IMG/VR virus record: IMGVR_UViG_3300004154_000014
Location: 1 to 63,954 of that record
Length of the DNA: 63,954 bases
Reading direction: 5' to 3' (one strand)
Origin: a virus
Position numbers and translations under genes: made by a program. This document shows positions 35,917 to 43,046 of this stretch, in pieces. Under the pieces are notes generated by a model. The model was given only the letters and a program-made list of their open reading frames with translations. It had not been told where the DNA came from and searched no databases. Positions within the stretch are counted from its first letter, which is position 1; every line of letters begins with the position of its first letter.

Positions 35917-36605
35917 CACGGCTGGGGCTCCTGGTCGATCACCAGACGCTGCCCGGCTACCTCCTTGGCATCCAGCGCCCCGGCTGCCAGCATCTGCTTC
36001 TGCTGGGCCACCAGATCCATCACTGCCGCTCGCAGGTTGCCGATCGCCCCGTCGTCCTTCACCCCGATGTCCAGTTGCACCTTGCTGGTTTCCGGCATCT
36101 TCAAGTGGGTGAGCAGGGAGTTGGCCGCATCGGTCCTGACCTTCTCGCTCTGGGCCGTCAGCATCAGGTCGGCCTGCACATTGAGTGCCTTCTGGTAGAG
36201 GTCCTGGTTTAACACGTAGTGCGGCGTCAGGGTCTGCTCGAAAATCTGCATCACCAACTTCGACTTGTTGTAGGCGGTGATGTAACTGGCGATGTCCTTG
36301 CTCGCTACCCCACGCATGACGAATGACTGGTAGCGATCGGGGAAGGTCTTGATATACGCATCGGTGTTGGTGCAGCCCATCAACTTGTGGCTGACATACT
36401 TCACCGCATTGATGTAGTCGGGCATCCGGAACTTGCCGTTCTGCATCACCGAGGTGTAGCCAAGCAGATTGTCCCGGTAGTTCTCGAACATGTCCGGATC
36501 ACTGAGCAAGTCGGTGATCTGTTTGATCAGGTCGGGATTGATGGACTTCTTGAGGGAAGGCGGCAGCACTTCCTTGAACTGCTCGATGGTCATGGAAATG
36601 GACAT
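35916..36605 (-). CDS. N4 gp69-like protein, possible small terminase partner
   Basis: 229 residues, first gene of the leftward late block and overlapping terminase. Its position matches N4 gp69. It is helical and moderately charged. The last 60 residues include a conserved-looking KVQLDIGVKDDGAIGNLRAAVMDLV and a Gln-rich helix. In N4 relatives this gene pairs with the large terminase, and a small-subunit or DNA-recognition role is plausible but not shown by motifs. Confidence 0.6.
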   Translation of the reverse strand: MSISMTIEQFKEVLPPSLKKSINPDLIKQITDLLSDPDMFENYRDNLLGYTSVMQNGKFRMPDYINAVKYVSHKLMGCTNTDAYIKTFPDRYQSFVMRGVASKDIASYITAYNKSKLVMQIFEQTLTPHYVLNQDLYQKALNVQADLMLTAQSEKVRTDAANSLLTHLKMPETSKVQLDIGVKDDGAIGNLRAAVMDLVAQQKQMLAAGALDAKEVAGQRLVIDQEPQP

Positions 36606-36962
36606 GGGATACCTCGCTCCACTGGATAGCGGAATGGTACGAGGCTGCAAAAGCAAACCAGAAATCAGGATTAAGGAGTGAAGGGGTAGGGGAAATTTTC
36701 TGCAGAATTTTTTGGAGGGAAGTTGGGGAAACGAAGAGGGAAGAAGCGAGAGTAGTGGGAATGAAGTCGGAGGGTCTGGTGATTTTTTATTTTTGGAGAC
36801 GAATGCTGGACTGGGCCTGGAAGCGTAAAAGCAAAACCACCCCCCCCCCTATCTCCACTTAGTTACCCTCCACGTACCCACTCCCCTGCCAAGTACCACG
36901 CTGCGCTCAAGCGACGGAGGTGTGACGACGCCTTCATCATCCCTTACTCTGGAGTATTCCCC
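36606..36962. other. Gene-free region between late and early blocks; candidate genome terminus
   Basis: 357 bases without a plausible gene. The plus strand from about 36660 to 36800 is markedly purine-rich with T tracts. A run of ten C lies at 36840-36849. The shared early element CGCTGCGCTCA occurs at 36899-36909. In N4-like phages the direct terminal repeat and early promoters lie between the end of the terminase/gp69 side and the first early genes, so a circularised assembly would place the termini here. Inference from gene order. Confidence 0.45.
36899..36909 (+). promoter_or_regulatory. Early upstream element, copy A (CGCTGCGCTCA)
   Basis: An exact 11-base element 53 bases before the start codon at 36963. 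The same element recurs at a similar distance before three other early genes (37348, 38204, 38857). Conserved spacing suggests a promoter or leader signal for the injected vRNAP. Confidence 0.5.
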
Positions 36963-37205
36963 ATGTTCAACATGCTCGCTCAACTGTGGTCCATGCTTGC
37001 CATTGCATTCGGTGCAGGTCAGAAGGGCGCCAATGCTCTCGACAACGTCATGACCCTTGCCGAAGAGGCCAGTCAGAATCTCCTTATCGAATCCCGCATG
37101 GAGCGCAAGGCCAAGCTTAACAAGCTGCAGACCAAACTCGGTATCAGTGCCGAGGATATGGCTGCCATGTCCCAGATACGCAAGCCCGAAGAAGAAGACG
37201 CCTAA
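36963..37205 (+). CDS. Early small protein, 80 aa, amphipathic helices
   Basis: ATG preceded by TGGAGTA. Residues 1-25 are hydrophobic (one possible membrane helix, MLAQLWSMLAIAFGAG), followed by a charged helix with an Arg/Lys-rich centre and an acidic end (KPEEEDA). First gene of the rightward early block. Not recognised. Such early small proteins often target host functions. Confidence 0.6.
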   Translation: MFNMLAQLWSMLAIAFGAGQKGANALDNVMTLAEEASQNLLIESRMERKAKLNKLQTKLGISAEDMAAMSQIRKPEEEDA

Positions 37206-37210
37206 GTAAC

Positions 37211-37244
37211 TACTCCCTGACTACGGTCGGGGAGTAACCCTTTT
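37211..37244 (+). terminator. Intrinsic terminator
   Basis: An 11-bp stem (TACTCCCTGAC with GTCGGGGAGTA, one G-T pair), loop TACG, followed by ACCCTTTT. It starts six bases after the stop of the early gene at 36963. Confidence 0.75.
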
Positions 37245-37347
37245 ACACAACACCACACAACACACCGGAGACAGACAGATCCAAGGAAGTAGCACCCACT
37301 TCCCTCCTATATCCCATCACGCTTATTCCCCTCGAGTAGCCTGCACA

Positions 37348-37358
37348 CGCTGCGCTCA
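37348..37358 (+). promoter_or_regulatory. Early upstream element, copy B (CGCTGCGCTCA)
   Basis: An exact copy 50 bases before the start codon at 37409. A perfect 11-bp hairpin (37359-37387) follows immediately, so element and hairpin may act together. Confidence 0.5.
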
Positions 37359-37387
37359 GGGACTGGAGTCATGTGAACTCCAGTCCC
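37359..37387 (+). promoter_or_regulatory. Perfect 11-bp hairpin in early leader
   Basis: GGGACTGGAGT and its reverse complement around a 7-base loop, abutting early element B and ending 21 bases before the start codon at 37409. There is no T-run, so it is more likely a leader-RNA structure or promoter part than a terminator. Confidence 0.6.
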
Positions 37388-37408
37388 TTACAGTAGAGGA
37401 GAAGAGCG

Positions 37409-37627
37409 ATGAGCAAGTGCCACTTGAGTGTCCAGATCCAGCCTGTGGAGTTCACCAGCAAGAAGACACGAGTGCCGGTGAAGTTATACAAGGCGAGCTT
37501 CTATAGAGAAGAAGAAGATGGGGGATTGAGTAGCGGAGTATATATCCGAGACCAATTCCTAACTTCTTCCGAAATTCACTCCTTCACCACTTCCCTCATT
37601 CGAGATGGCATCCACATCCGATACTGA
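37409..37627 (+). CDS. Early small protein, 72 aa
   Basis: Preceded by GAGGAGAAGAG. Predicted beta-rich, starting MSKCHLSVQIQPVEFTSKKTR, with alternating basic and hydrophobic residues. Base composition is more AT-rich toward the 3' end than in the replication genes. Not recognised. Confidence 0.6.
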   Translation: MSKCHLSVQIQPVEFTSKKTRVPVKLYKASFYREEEDGGLSSGVYIRDQFLTSSEIHSFTTSLIRDGIHIRY

Positions 37628-37673
37628 CCCGATACCCAATCGCCTCACCCCGATATACTCCGATCCCATGGGG

Positions 37674-37688
37674 GCCTACTCCGTAGGC
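37674..37688 (+). promoter_or_regulatory. Hairpin with TCC loop (candidate vRNAP promoter)
   Basis: GCCTAC and GTAGGC form a perfect 6-bp stem around TCC. The non-template TCC loop and C-G closing pair match the design of N4 vRNAP promoter P2. It lies in an early intergenic region 31 bases before the start codon at 37719, where an early promoter is expected. Confidence 0.5.
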
Positions 37689-37718
37689 TCCTTCGCCTAG
37701 TTCCCCAGAGAAGTCTCC

Positions 37719-37877
37719 ATGACGACCTCGCCCCAACCCTTTCCCAAGTGGATCTACTTCACAATCTCGGCTGCTGGTGTGTTGCTCCACCATGGCCTGA
37801 TCTGGCCAGAGGACCTCCCGATGCTCAAGCGCCAGCTCGAACACGGCCAGATCCTCGAGACAGGAATCCTCCACTGA
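37719..37877 (+). CDS. Early very small protein, 52 aa
   Basis: ATG 37719 preceded by AGAGAAG. It encodes MTTSPQPFPKWIYFTISAAG and a further 32 residues, with one hydrophobic stretch (residues 10-26) that may span the membrane. Its TGA overlaps the ATG of the next gene (TGATG), a translational-coupling arrangement that supports both. Not recognised. Confidence 0.55.
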   Translation: MTTSPQPFPKWIYFTISAAGVLLHHGLIWPEDLPMLKRQLEHGQILETGILH

Positions 37878-38146
37878 TGGACGCCTACCACAACAGCCAC
37901 GTCTTGCGGTACCGCTACAACCTGATGCGAATGGACCTGCTACTGGGCGATAAGGATGCAGCCCTATTGCACTTCCTCTACATCAAGCGTGAGGCCTACG
38001 CGATCATCCGAGCCCTCGATGAATCTGCAGAATCAACCATGATCAAAATCCTCAAACATGAGTTCCCTGTGGGTATCAATACCTGGGAGGAGTTCTGCCT
38101 CCATCACCTGCCCTACAAGACCCACACCACCAAGCTCTTCTCCTGA
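37877..38146 (+). CDS. Early small protein, 89 aa
   Basis: Coupled to the preceding gene by the TGATG overlap. Predicted all-helical: NLMRMDLLLGDKDAALLHFL, then KREAYAIIRALDESAESTMI, then a Trp-containing turn. It might bind protein partners. Not recognised. Confidence 0.6.
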   Translation: MDAYHNSHVLRYRYNLMRMDLLLGDKDAALLHFLYIKREAYAIIRALDESAESTMIKILKHEFPVGINTWEEFCLHHLPYKTHTTKLFS

Positions 38147-38203
38147 CCCCCATCGCTGGCCCCAATCCCTTGCCATTCATACCCTCTGGGCACTGGCTTC
38201 TCT

Positions 38204-38214
38204 CGCTGCGCTCA
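38204..38214 (+). promoter_or_regulatory. Early upstream element, copy C (CGCTGCGCTCA)
   Basis: An exact copy 54 bases before the start codon at 38269, preceded by CT instead of the A of copies A and B. Confidence 0.5.
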
Positions 38215-38268
38215 AGGGGTGGATGGGCGAAGACCCTCCATTCACATCCCTTACCTAGGAGAAACACC

Positions 38269-38553
38269 ATGGCTTTCCTCAAAGATAACGAAACCACTGG
38301 CAGCAACGGTTCCAACAGCAAGAAAGAAGACTGGCAGGCCGATGCCTTCCTGAACTTCTACCTGCCCGACCGCTCGGGTGAGCGACGCAAGATCGGCTCC
38401 ATTCCGTTGAAGAAATCCCGCCAGACTGACAAGCAGCTGATCGACCGTCTCAGCGCCGATCCCTCGCTGTCCCAAAAGCTCCTCGAACGCATGGTCTGCG
38501 AGTACAACTCCGCGGAGCTGGACGAGACCAAGAAGCTGGACTTGGACTTCTAA
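38269..38553 (+). CDS. Early small protein, 94 aa
   Basis: ATG 38269 with TAGGAGAAA upstream. The first 20 residues are Gly/Ser/Asn-rich. The middle reads DAFLNFYLPDRSGERRKIGSI, which I have seen in small uncharacterised phage proteins, and the C-terminus is helical and acidic. Single-gene unit bounded by the early element upstream and a terminator downstream. Confidence 0.65.
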   Translation: MAFLKDNETTGSNGSNSKKEDWQADAFLNFYLPDRSGERRKIGSIPLKKSRQTDKQLIDRLSADPSLSQKLLERMVCEYNSAELDETKKLDLDF

Positions 38554-38560
38554 CTCACAT

Positions 38561-38591
38561 GGGCAGGCCTTCAGGTCTGCCCGTCCTTTTC
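38561..38591 (+). terminator. Intrinsic terminator
   Basis: A 10-bp stem GGGCAGGCCT/AGGTCTGCCC with one G-T pair and a minimal loop, followed by GTCCTTTT, eight bases after the stop at 38553. The RNA loop would open by one or two pairs. Confidence 0.6.
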
Positions 38592-38603
38592 ATGGAGCAC
38601 CCC

Positions 38604-38798
38604 ATGGATACCTACACCCTCACCTACTTCACCGCAGACGGTAAGCCTGCCGAGTACCAGGTCCAGGCCTACAGCGCCAGCTATGCCGTCATCCTGACTG
38701 GCCAGTGGATCATGAACCACCACAACACCATTCACCGCCCGGCCCTCTATGGCCCCAAGGGCGAGGAGATCATGCCTGCCGGCGAAATCTGGTTCTGA
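38604..38798 (+). CDS. Early small protein, 64 aa
   Basis: Start ATG 38604 chosen because GGAG lies seven bases upstream; an alternative ATG at 38592 adds four residues. MDTYTLTYFTADGKPAEYQVQ suggests a small alpha-beta fold. It is followed at once by a strong terminator. Not recognised. Confidence 0.6.
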   Translation: MDTYTLTYFTADGKPAEYQVQAYSASYAVILTGQWIMNHHNTIHRPALYGPKGEEIMPAGEIWF

Positions 38799-38802
38799 TT
38801 TC

Positions 38803-38835
38803 TCGATCACCCTTCGGGGTGGTCGACCCTTTTTT
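38803..38835 (+). terminator. Intrinsic terminator, TTCG loop
   Basis: A 10-bp stem TCGATCACCC/GGGTGGTCGA around TTCG, followed by CCCTTTTTT, five bases after the preceding stop. Confidence 0.9.
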
Positions 38836-38856
38836 CCTTCCCCCGACAGACAGGCT

Positions 38857-38867
38857 CGCTGCGCTCA
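38857..38867 (+). promoter_or_regulatory. Early upstream element, copy D (CGCTGCGCTCA)
   Basis: An exact copy 45 bases before the start codon at 38913, just after a terminator, so a promoter is needed at this point. Confidence 0.55.
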
Positions 38868-38912
38868 TGGTGTGGCGTGCGCTCGTGCATGCCTGAAACC
38901 AGGAGACAGACA

Positions 38913-39656
38913 ATGGCCATCCTCAACAAGCACCACGGCAGCATCCCGGCAGATGCCATCTACATCGGCCGTGGCAGCAAGTGGGGCAATCCCCATGTGA
39001 TAGGCCAGCATGGCAACCGCGACGAAGTCTGTGATGCCTACGAGCGTGACCTACAGGCCAAGATCCGGGCCGGATCGATTCCACTCAAAGACCTCGCTGC
39101 CCTCCATGGCAAGGACCTGGTGTGCTTCTGCATGCCACAACGCTGCCATGGGGAAAGCCTGGTCAAGGCTGCCCGCTGGGCATATGACCAACTGCAAGCC
39201 AAGGAGTTACCCGTGACAGAACCTACCCCTGCATCCCGTCCCGAGTTCAAGCTGATCGTGGCCGGCGGTCGGGACTTCGACAAGTACCAGCGCCTGGTAG
39301 ACGAAGTCACTCGCCTGGCTGAGAACGAGCTGAAAGCCTTCGATGTAAGCATCGTCTCCGGCATGGCCAAGGGTGCCGACCGCCTGGCCTACCACTTCGC
39401 CAAGAGCAATGGCATCAAGGTCTACGAGATGCCCGCCGACTGGGATACCCATGGCAAGCGAGCTGGCTTCCTGCGCAACGAAGCCATGGCAGCCATGGCC
39501 GATGGTCTGCTGGCCTTCTGGGACGGTCAGTCCCGTGGCACCGCCCACATGATCGAGACCATGAAGGCCCTCAAGAAATCCACCCGGGTGGTTCGCTACG
39601 ACACCCCGCCGGCGGTGAAGGCCGGACTGTTCATCCCCAACGAAACTAAGGAGTGA
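38913..39656 (+). CDS. DUF4326-SLOG (DUF2493) fusion protein
   Basis: 247 residues from ATG 38913 after AGGAGACAG. The N-terminal domain (1-95) shows YIGRGSKWGNP and LVCFCMPQRCHG, the DUF4326 signature. The C-terminal domain (112-240) has LIVAGGRDFDKYQRL and SGMAKGADRLA, the nucleotide-binding Rossmann motif of the YspA/DUF2493 SLOG family. SLOG domains bind or process nucleotide-derived ligands. The fusion suggests that both halves act on the same metabolite, perhaps in salvage or immune-signal interference. The precise substrate is unknown. It lies just upstream of the early RNA polymerase genes. Confidence 0.8.
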   Translation: MAILNKHHGSIPADAIYIGRGSKWGNPHVIGQHGNRDEVCDAYERDLQAKIRAGSIPLKDLAALHGKDLVCFCMPQRCHGESLVKAARWAYDQLQAKELPVTEPTPASRPEFKLIVAGGRDFDKYQRLVDEVTRLAENELKAFDVSIVSGMAKGADRLAYHFAKSNGIKVYEMPADWDTHGKRAGFLRNEAMAAMADGLLAFWDGQSRGTAHMIETMKALKKSTRVVRYDTPPAVKAGLFIPNETKE

Positions 39657-39659
39657 ACC

Positions 39660-40628
39660 ATGCAACTGACCATGCTGCCCCGTGATCTGCAACGGGCCAA
39701 CGAGTACCGCTTCAACCGCCATGCCGTGGACCGCTACATCGAGATGGAGCTGCGCGCCGAGCCTGCGATCATGGAACGCCATGGCAAGGCCGTAGGGCTC
39801 GTTGAAGCGTGGTTGGCTACCGACCACTACCCCAGCAAGAACGAACGCCTCCTACCCCTGCTGCAGCTCGATACAGAGGCATTGGTGATGGACATCCTCA
39901 TCGCCTCGGCCTACTGCCAGATCCCCGAGACCCTGGTCTGTGTCAGCGCCAAGATCGCCAGCCGGCTTGGATTCTCGGACAAACCCACTGGGGTAAAGAC
40001 CGCTGCTGAGCTTTTGGCACTGGTCTGCGAGGTGGATCTGTACGACATCTTCAAGGTGTCCAAGTACGGCACCACCCTGGTCAAGAGCAAGCTCGGCTTC
40101 TCCGACCAGCTGATGACCTACATCGCCAACTGCCGCTACCTGCCACCCATGGTCTGTGAGCCCAACGAGGTGACCAGCAACATGGACAGCGCCCACCTCA
40201 CCGTGGGTAAGTCCAGCCTGATCTGCGGCAAGGGTAACCACCATGAAGGCAACATCTGCCTGGACATCATCAACCTGCAAAACCAGGTGCCCTTCCGCCT
40301 GTCCCTGGAAATGCTCTGCACCATGGACGAGCAGAAGCCCAGCAAGTTGGAGATCGAGGATCTCACCGACTTCGACAGCCCCGAGGCCAATGAGCTGCGC
40401 GAGCGTCTCGAGCAGTGGGAGCTGTTCCGTAACGAGAGCTACGAGCTTTACAAGCTGATGGCCCTGCAGCGCAACCGCTTCTTCCTGACCCACAAGGTCG
40501 ACAAGCGTGGACGCCTGTATCCGCAGGGCTACCACATCACCTACCAAGGCACTGCCTTCAAAAAAGCCATCGTCGAGCTGTATGACGAAGAAGTGGTGGA
40601 AGGCGTGCCCGATCACCTGCGTACCTGA
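39660..40628 (+). CDS. Early RNA polymerase subunit 1 (N4 RNAP1-like)
   Basis: N4 phages transcribe middle genes with a heterodimeric T7-type polymerase (RNAPII) whose two subunits together make one polymerase. This 322-residue protein corresponds to the N-terminal and palm-entry part. KVDKRGRLYPQGYHI near the C-terminus (R283-G-R285) is the T7 DxxGR motif that contacts the template-RNA hybrid. It starts three bases after the preceding stop and precedes RNAP2. N4 RNAP1 is about 270 residues, so this one is slightly longer. Confidence 0.88.
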   Translation: MQLTMLPRDLQRANEYRFNRHAVDRYIEMELRAEPAIMERHGKAVGLVEAWLATDHYPSKNERLLPLLQLDTEALVMDILIASAYCQIPETLVCVSAKIASRLGFSDKPTGVKTAAELLALVCEVDLYDIFKVSKYGTTLVKSKLGFSDQLMTYIANCRYLPPMVCEPNEVTSNMDSAHLTVGKSSLICGKGNHHEGNICLDIINLQNQVPFRLSLEMLCTMDEQKPSKLEIEDLTDFDSPEANELRERLEQWELFRNESYELYKLMALQRNRFFLTHKVDKRGRLYPQGYHITYQGTAFKKAIVELYDEEVVEGVPDHLRT

Positions 40629-40714
40629 TCCAACCTCCGCTGTAACCAAAACCAGAAAACTACAAGGCCCATCCGGGGCCTCTCTGGACCTGCGCCCATT
40701 TCTAGGAGAATCTC

Positions 40715-41971
40715 ATGGAAACCTTCACCGGATTCGAGTACCTGCTGATCGATGCCTGCAACACCTTCGGCAACGACAAGTGGCTGTTCCGTGATCGGAT
40801 TCAGTGGACCCTGGACCACCTGGATCAACTCGAGGACATGGTCCCGCAAGCCGAGACCAAGCCCTTGTTCCTCAAGGCCGTGCAGGCCATTCGCAAGGCT
40901 CAGACCGGGCAACCCTCCGGTCACCTGGTGGCCTTCGATGCCTGCTGTTCTGGCTTGCAGATCATGTCGGCCCTAACCGGCTGCGTGAACGGCGCCAGCG
41001 CGACCGGCCTGATCGATCCCGATCGCCGAGCCGATGCCTACACCGAGGGTACCGACCGCATGGGCGAGATCCTCGGCGGGACCATCGTGATGGACCGGGG
41101 ACCGGTGAAGAAGGCGGTGATGACTGCTTTCTACGGCTCGAAGAAGACGCCCCGCGATCTGTTCGGGTCGGACACCCCCGAGCTGAGTGCGTTCTATCAG
41201 ATGCTCAAGGAAATGGCCCCGGGCGCCACCGACCTGCTGGAAGTGCTGCGCGACAGCTGGAAATCCGATGCCCTGGTGCATGAGTGGACGCTGCCCGACG
41301 GCTTACATGCTCGCGTCAAGGTGATGGTCACCAAGCAGGTGCCCATCGAGGTGGACGAACTCGATCACCTGACCTTCGAATACCAGTTCGACGAGAACGA
41401 GCCGGTGAAGCGTGGAGTCGCCAACATCGCCAACGTGGTCCACTCCATCGATGCCTACCTGCTGCGCTCGCTGCTCAGGCGCTGCAACTACGACCACTCC
41501 CAGGCCTACTTTGCCTTGAAGTGCATGGAAGCCGAGAAGCTCTCGCGCCACCTGGGGCTAAGCCAGGAGATCGAACTCGACGAGTTCTGGTACCCGGAGT
41601 GGCACACCCTGTGCAAATCCTGGCAGCGCAACGGCATGGCCGATGTGGCGATCCTGCCCTACATCAACCGCGACACCGTGACTGGCATGAAGGATGCCCA
41701 TTTGAGCGCCCTGCTCAAGGTGGTCAACCAGATGCTGACCTACAAGCCCTTTCCGGTGGTGACCATCCACGACAGCTTCGCGGCCCACCCCAACAACGTG
41801 AACTGGGTGCGCCACTGGTACAAGGAACTGCTCGCCGAGCTGGCCGAGAGTCGGATCATCGACGACATCCTCAGTCAGCTCTACGGCTTCTCTGGAACCT
41901 TTTCGCGCAAGTGTGAAGACCTGTCGAGGCTGGCCGAGAAGATCCGCGCCAGCAACTACGCACTCTCCTGA
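40715..41971 (+). CDS. Early RNA polymerase subunit 2 (N4 RNAP2-like)
   Basis: 418 residues carrying the catalytic palm and fingers: motif A VAFDACCSGLQ (D75), motif B MDRGPVKKAVMTAFYG (R128, K132, Y140), and motif C VTIHDSFAAH (D353). With RNAP1 it makes the RNAPII that reads AT-rich middle promoters; in N4 it also needs a phage single-strand-binding cofactor. Good AGGAGA site. The 86-base gap after RNAP1 holds a small stem (AGGCCC/GGGCCT). Confidence 0.92.
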   Translation: METFTGFEYLLIDACNTFGNDKWLFRDRIQWTLDHLDQLEDMVPQAETKPLFLKAVQAIRKAQTGQPSGHLVAFDACCSGLQIMSALTGCVNGASATGLIDPDRRADAYTEGTDRMGEILGGTIVMDRGPVKKAVMTAFYGSKKTPRDLFGSDTPELSAFYQMLKEMAPGATDLLEVLRDSWKSDALVHEWTLPDGLHARVKVMVTKQVPIEVDELDHLTFEYQFDENEPVKRGVANIANVVHSIDAYLLRSLLRRCNYDHSQAYFALKCMEAEKLSRHLGLSQEIELDEFWYPEWHTLCKSWQRNGMADVAILPYINRDTVTGMKDAHLSALLKVVNQMLTYKPFPVVTIHDSFAAHPNNVNWVRHWYKELLAELAESRIIDDILSQLYGFSGTFSRKCEDLSRLAEKIRASNYALS

Positions 41972-41980
41972 GTAGAGGGG

Positions 41981-42043
41981 GCGGCCTTCCGGCCGCTCCT
42001 TCCCTGCCCCACCTGCGGACCCTTCGGGGTCTGCCCCTTTTTT
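41981..42043 (+). terminator. Tandem hairpins with terminator after RNAP2
   Basis: The first hairpin is GCGGCC/GGCCGC with loop TTCC (41981-41996). The second, at 42015-42034, is an 8-bp stem with one G-T pair and a TTCG loop, followed by six T (42038-42043), a standard intrinsic terminator ending the RNAP operon. Confidence 0.88.
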
Positions 42044-42057
42044 CAAGCCAGGAGACA

Positions 42058-42114
42058 GTCTCGAGACTTCTCGAAAGACTTCTCCGGAAAGGGGTACCGA
42101 TATTCTAGGTACCC
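42058..42114 (+). promoter_or_regulatory. Palindromes upstream of HTH gene (operator candidates)
   Basis: GTCTCGAGAC at 42058-42067 is a perfect 10-base palindrome. GGGTACC and GGTACCC at 42092-42114 flank a 9-base AT-rich centre. They lie between a terminator and the HTH gene at 42157, where an autoregulatory operator or middle promoter would be expected. Confidence 0.45.
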
Positions 42115-42156
42115 GAAAAACTGCTCATTCGACGATATACAGCCGAGGCCCTATCT

Positions 42157-42462
42157 ATGTCCCAACGCAAACTCAGCGATGCCCAGAAAGGGCAGATCGC
42201 CTATGCCTTCATCAACAAGCTGCTTGACCGCAGTGAATTGGCCGAGAAATACCAAGTCAGCCGGCGCACCATCGATCGTGTCCTCCTGGAGAAGGAGGCC
42301 GTGGAAGCCTGCGTGCGCCCCACCGAACAGGATCGAGAGTTCCTCAAGATCCTCAAGAGCCACGTCATCACCCCGGGGCAGCTGGAGTTCCTGCTGCGCA
42401 AGAACAAGGTCAAGATCAACACCAAGAGGCAGGCCGACTATGGCTACAAAGCAACCACATGA
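42157..42462 (+). CDS. Small helix-turn-helix protein, 101 aa
   Basis: Residues about 8-45 (LSDAQKGQIAYAF, RSELAEKYQVSRRTIDRVLLE) form a clear helix-turn-helix of the sigma70-region-4 or transposase-like type. The rest is helical and basic (RKNKVKINTKRQ). A DNA-binding regulator of middle transcription is likely, and the palindromes immediately upstream could be its target. Its 3' end overlaps the next small gene. Confidence 0.7.
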   Translation: MSQRKLSDAQKGQIAYAFINKLLDRSELAEKYQVSRRTIDRVLLEKEAVEACVRPTEQDREFLKILKSHVITPGQLEFLLRKNKVKINTKRQADYGYKATT

Positions 42463-42637
42463 GGCCGTAGTGCCTCAGACCCTATGGCCCACCCTGGGCA
42501 GCCTGAACGAAGCGGTGGAGCACATCGTCGGTTTACTGCCTCTGGTTTCCCGCAACGACCTGGTCGCTGCCCTGGGTACTTACCACAACACCCTGCTGCA
42601 TGTTCAGCACCAGCAGAGACAGTCTCATGGTCATTGA
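42440..42637 (+). CDS. Small overlapping protein, 65 aa
   Basis: ATG 42440 lies within the end of the HTH gene. The protein is helical with a conserved-looking SLNEAVEHIVGLLPLVSRNDLV and a His/Gln-rich end. Its 3' end overlaps the following gene by 11 bases, so three short genes are chained. Not recognised. Supported mainly by its neat overlaps. Confidence 0.5.
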   Translation: MATKQPHEAVVPQTLWPTLGSLNEAVEHIVGLLPLVSRNDLVAALGTYHNTLLHVQHQQRQSHGH

Positions 42638-42812
42638 CCTCGACGAGCGCCAGCTGGCCTGTGTGCTGGCAGGCCTCCGCCTGCTCCAACGTAGCCCCTC
42701 AAATGAACTGCCCAGGGACATAGCCTACATTGCCAGTGGCGAGGACGAGTTCGAAGTTCTTAACGAGGATGAGATCGACGAGCTGTGTTTCTTCATTAAC
42801 TACACCGAGTAA
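42627..42812 (+). CDS. Small acidic protein, 61 aa
   Basis: ATG 42627 chosen after AGAGACAG; an upstream start at 42600 is possible. MVIDLDERQLACVLAGLRLL is followed by a strongly acidic C-terminal half (SGEDEFEVLNEDEIDELC). It may be a DNA-mimic-like inhibitor or simply a small regulator. No family recognised. Confidence 0.55.
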   Translation: MVIDLDERQLACVLAGLRLLQRSPSNELPRDIAYIASGEDEFEVLNEDEIDELCFFINYTE

Positions 42813-42817
42813 GTAAT

Positions 42818-43018
42818 ATGGATGCTTTTGTTCTCTCTAGCTGTGTACTTTGTGCCTCCGCTTTTGCTGGTTATGTCGTAGGTGGGTCTGTGGGTAAAGA
42901 CGCACTAGCCAAAGGCTGTGTCGAACAAAGCGAAATGACTGTACGGAAAACCGTTTATTTCTGTAGGCCACTGGCTTATTCGGTAAATGGTGTCCGCTTC
43001 AACTTTAAAGAGCAGTAA
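42818..43018 (+). CDS. Small membrane or exported protein, 66 aa
   Basis: The N-terminal hydrophobic segment (residues 4-25, with two cysteines) could be a membrane anchor or uncleaved signal. The remaining 40 residues are polar with two more cysteines. Codon use is more AT-rich than in neighbours. Not recognised. Confidence 0.5.
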   Translation: MDAFVLSSCVLCASAFAGYVVGGSVGKDALAKGCVEQSEMTVRKTVYFCRPLAYSVNGVRFNFKEQ

Positions 43019-43046
43019 GTTCATTTTGAATATCTAGGAAACTTTC

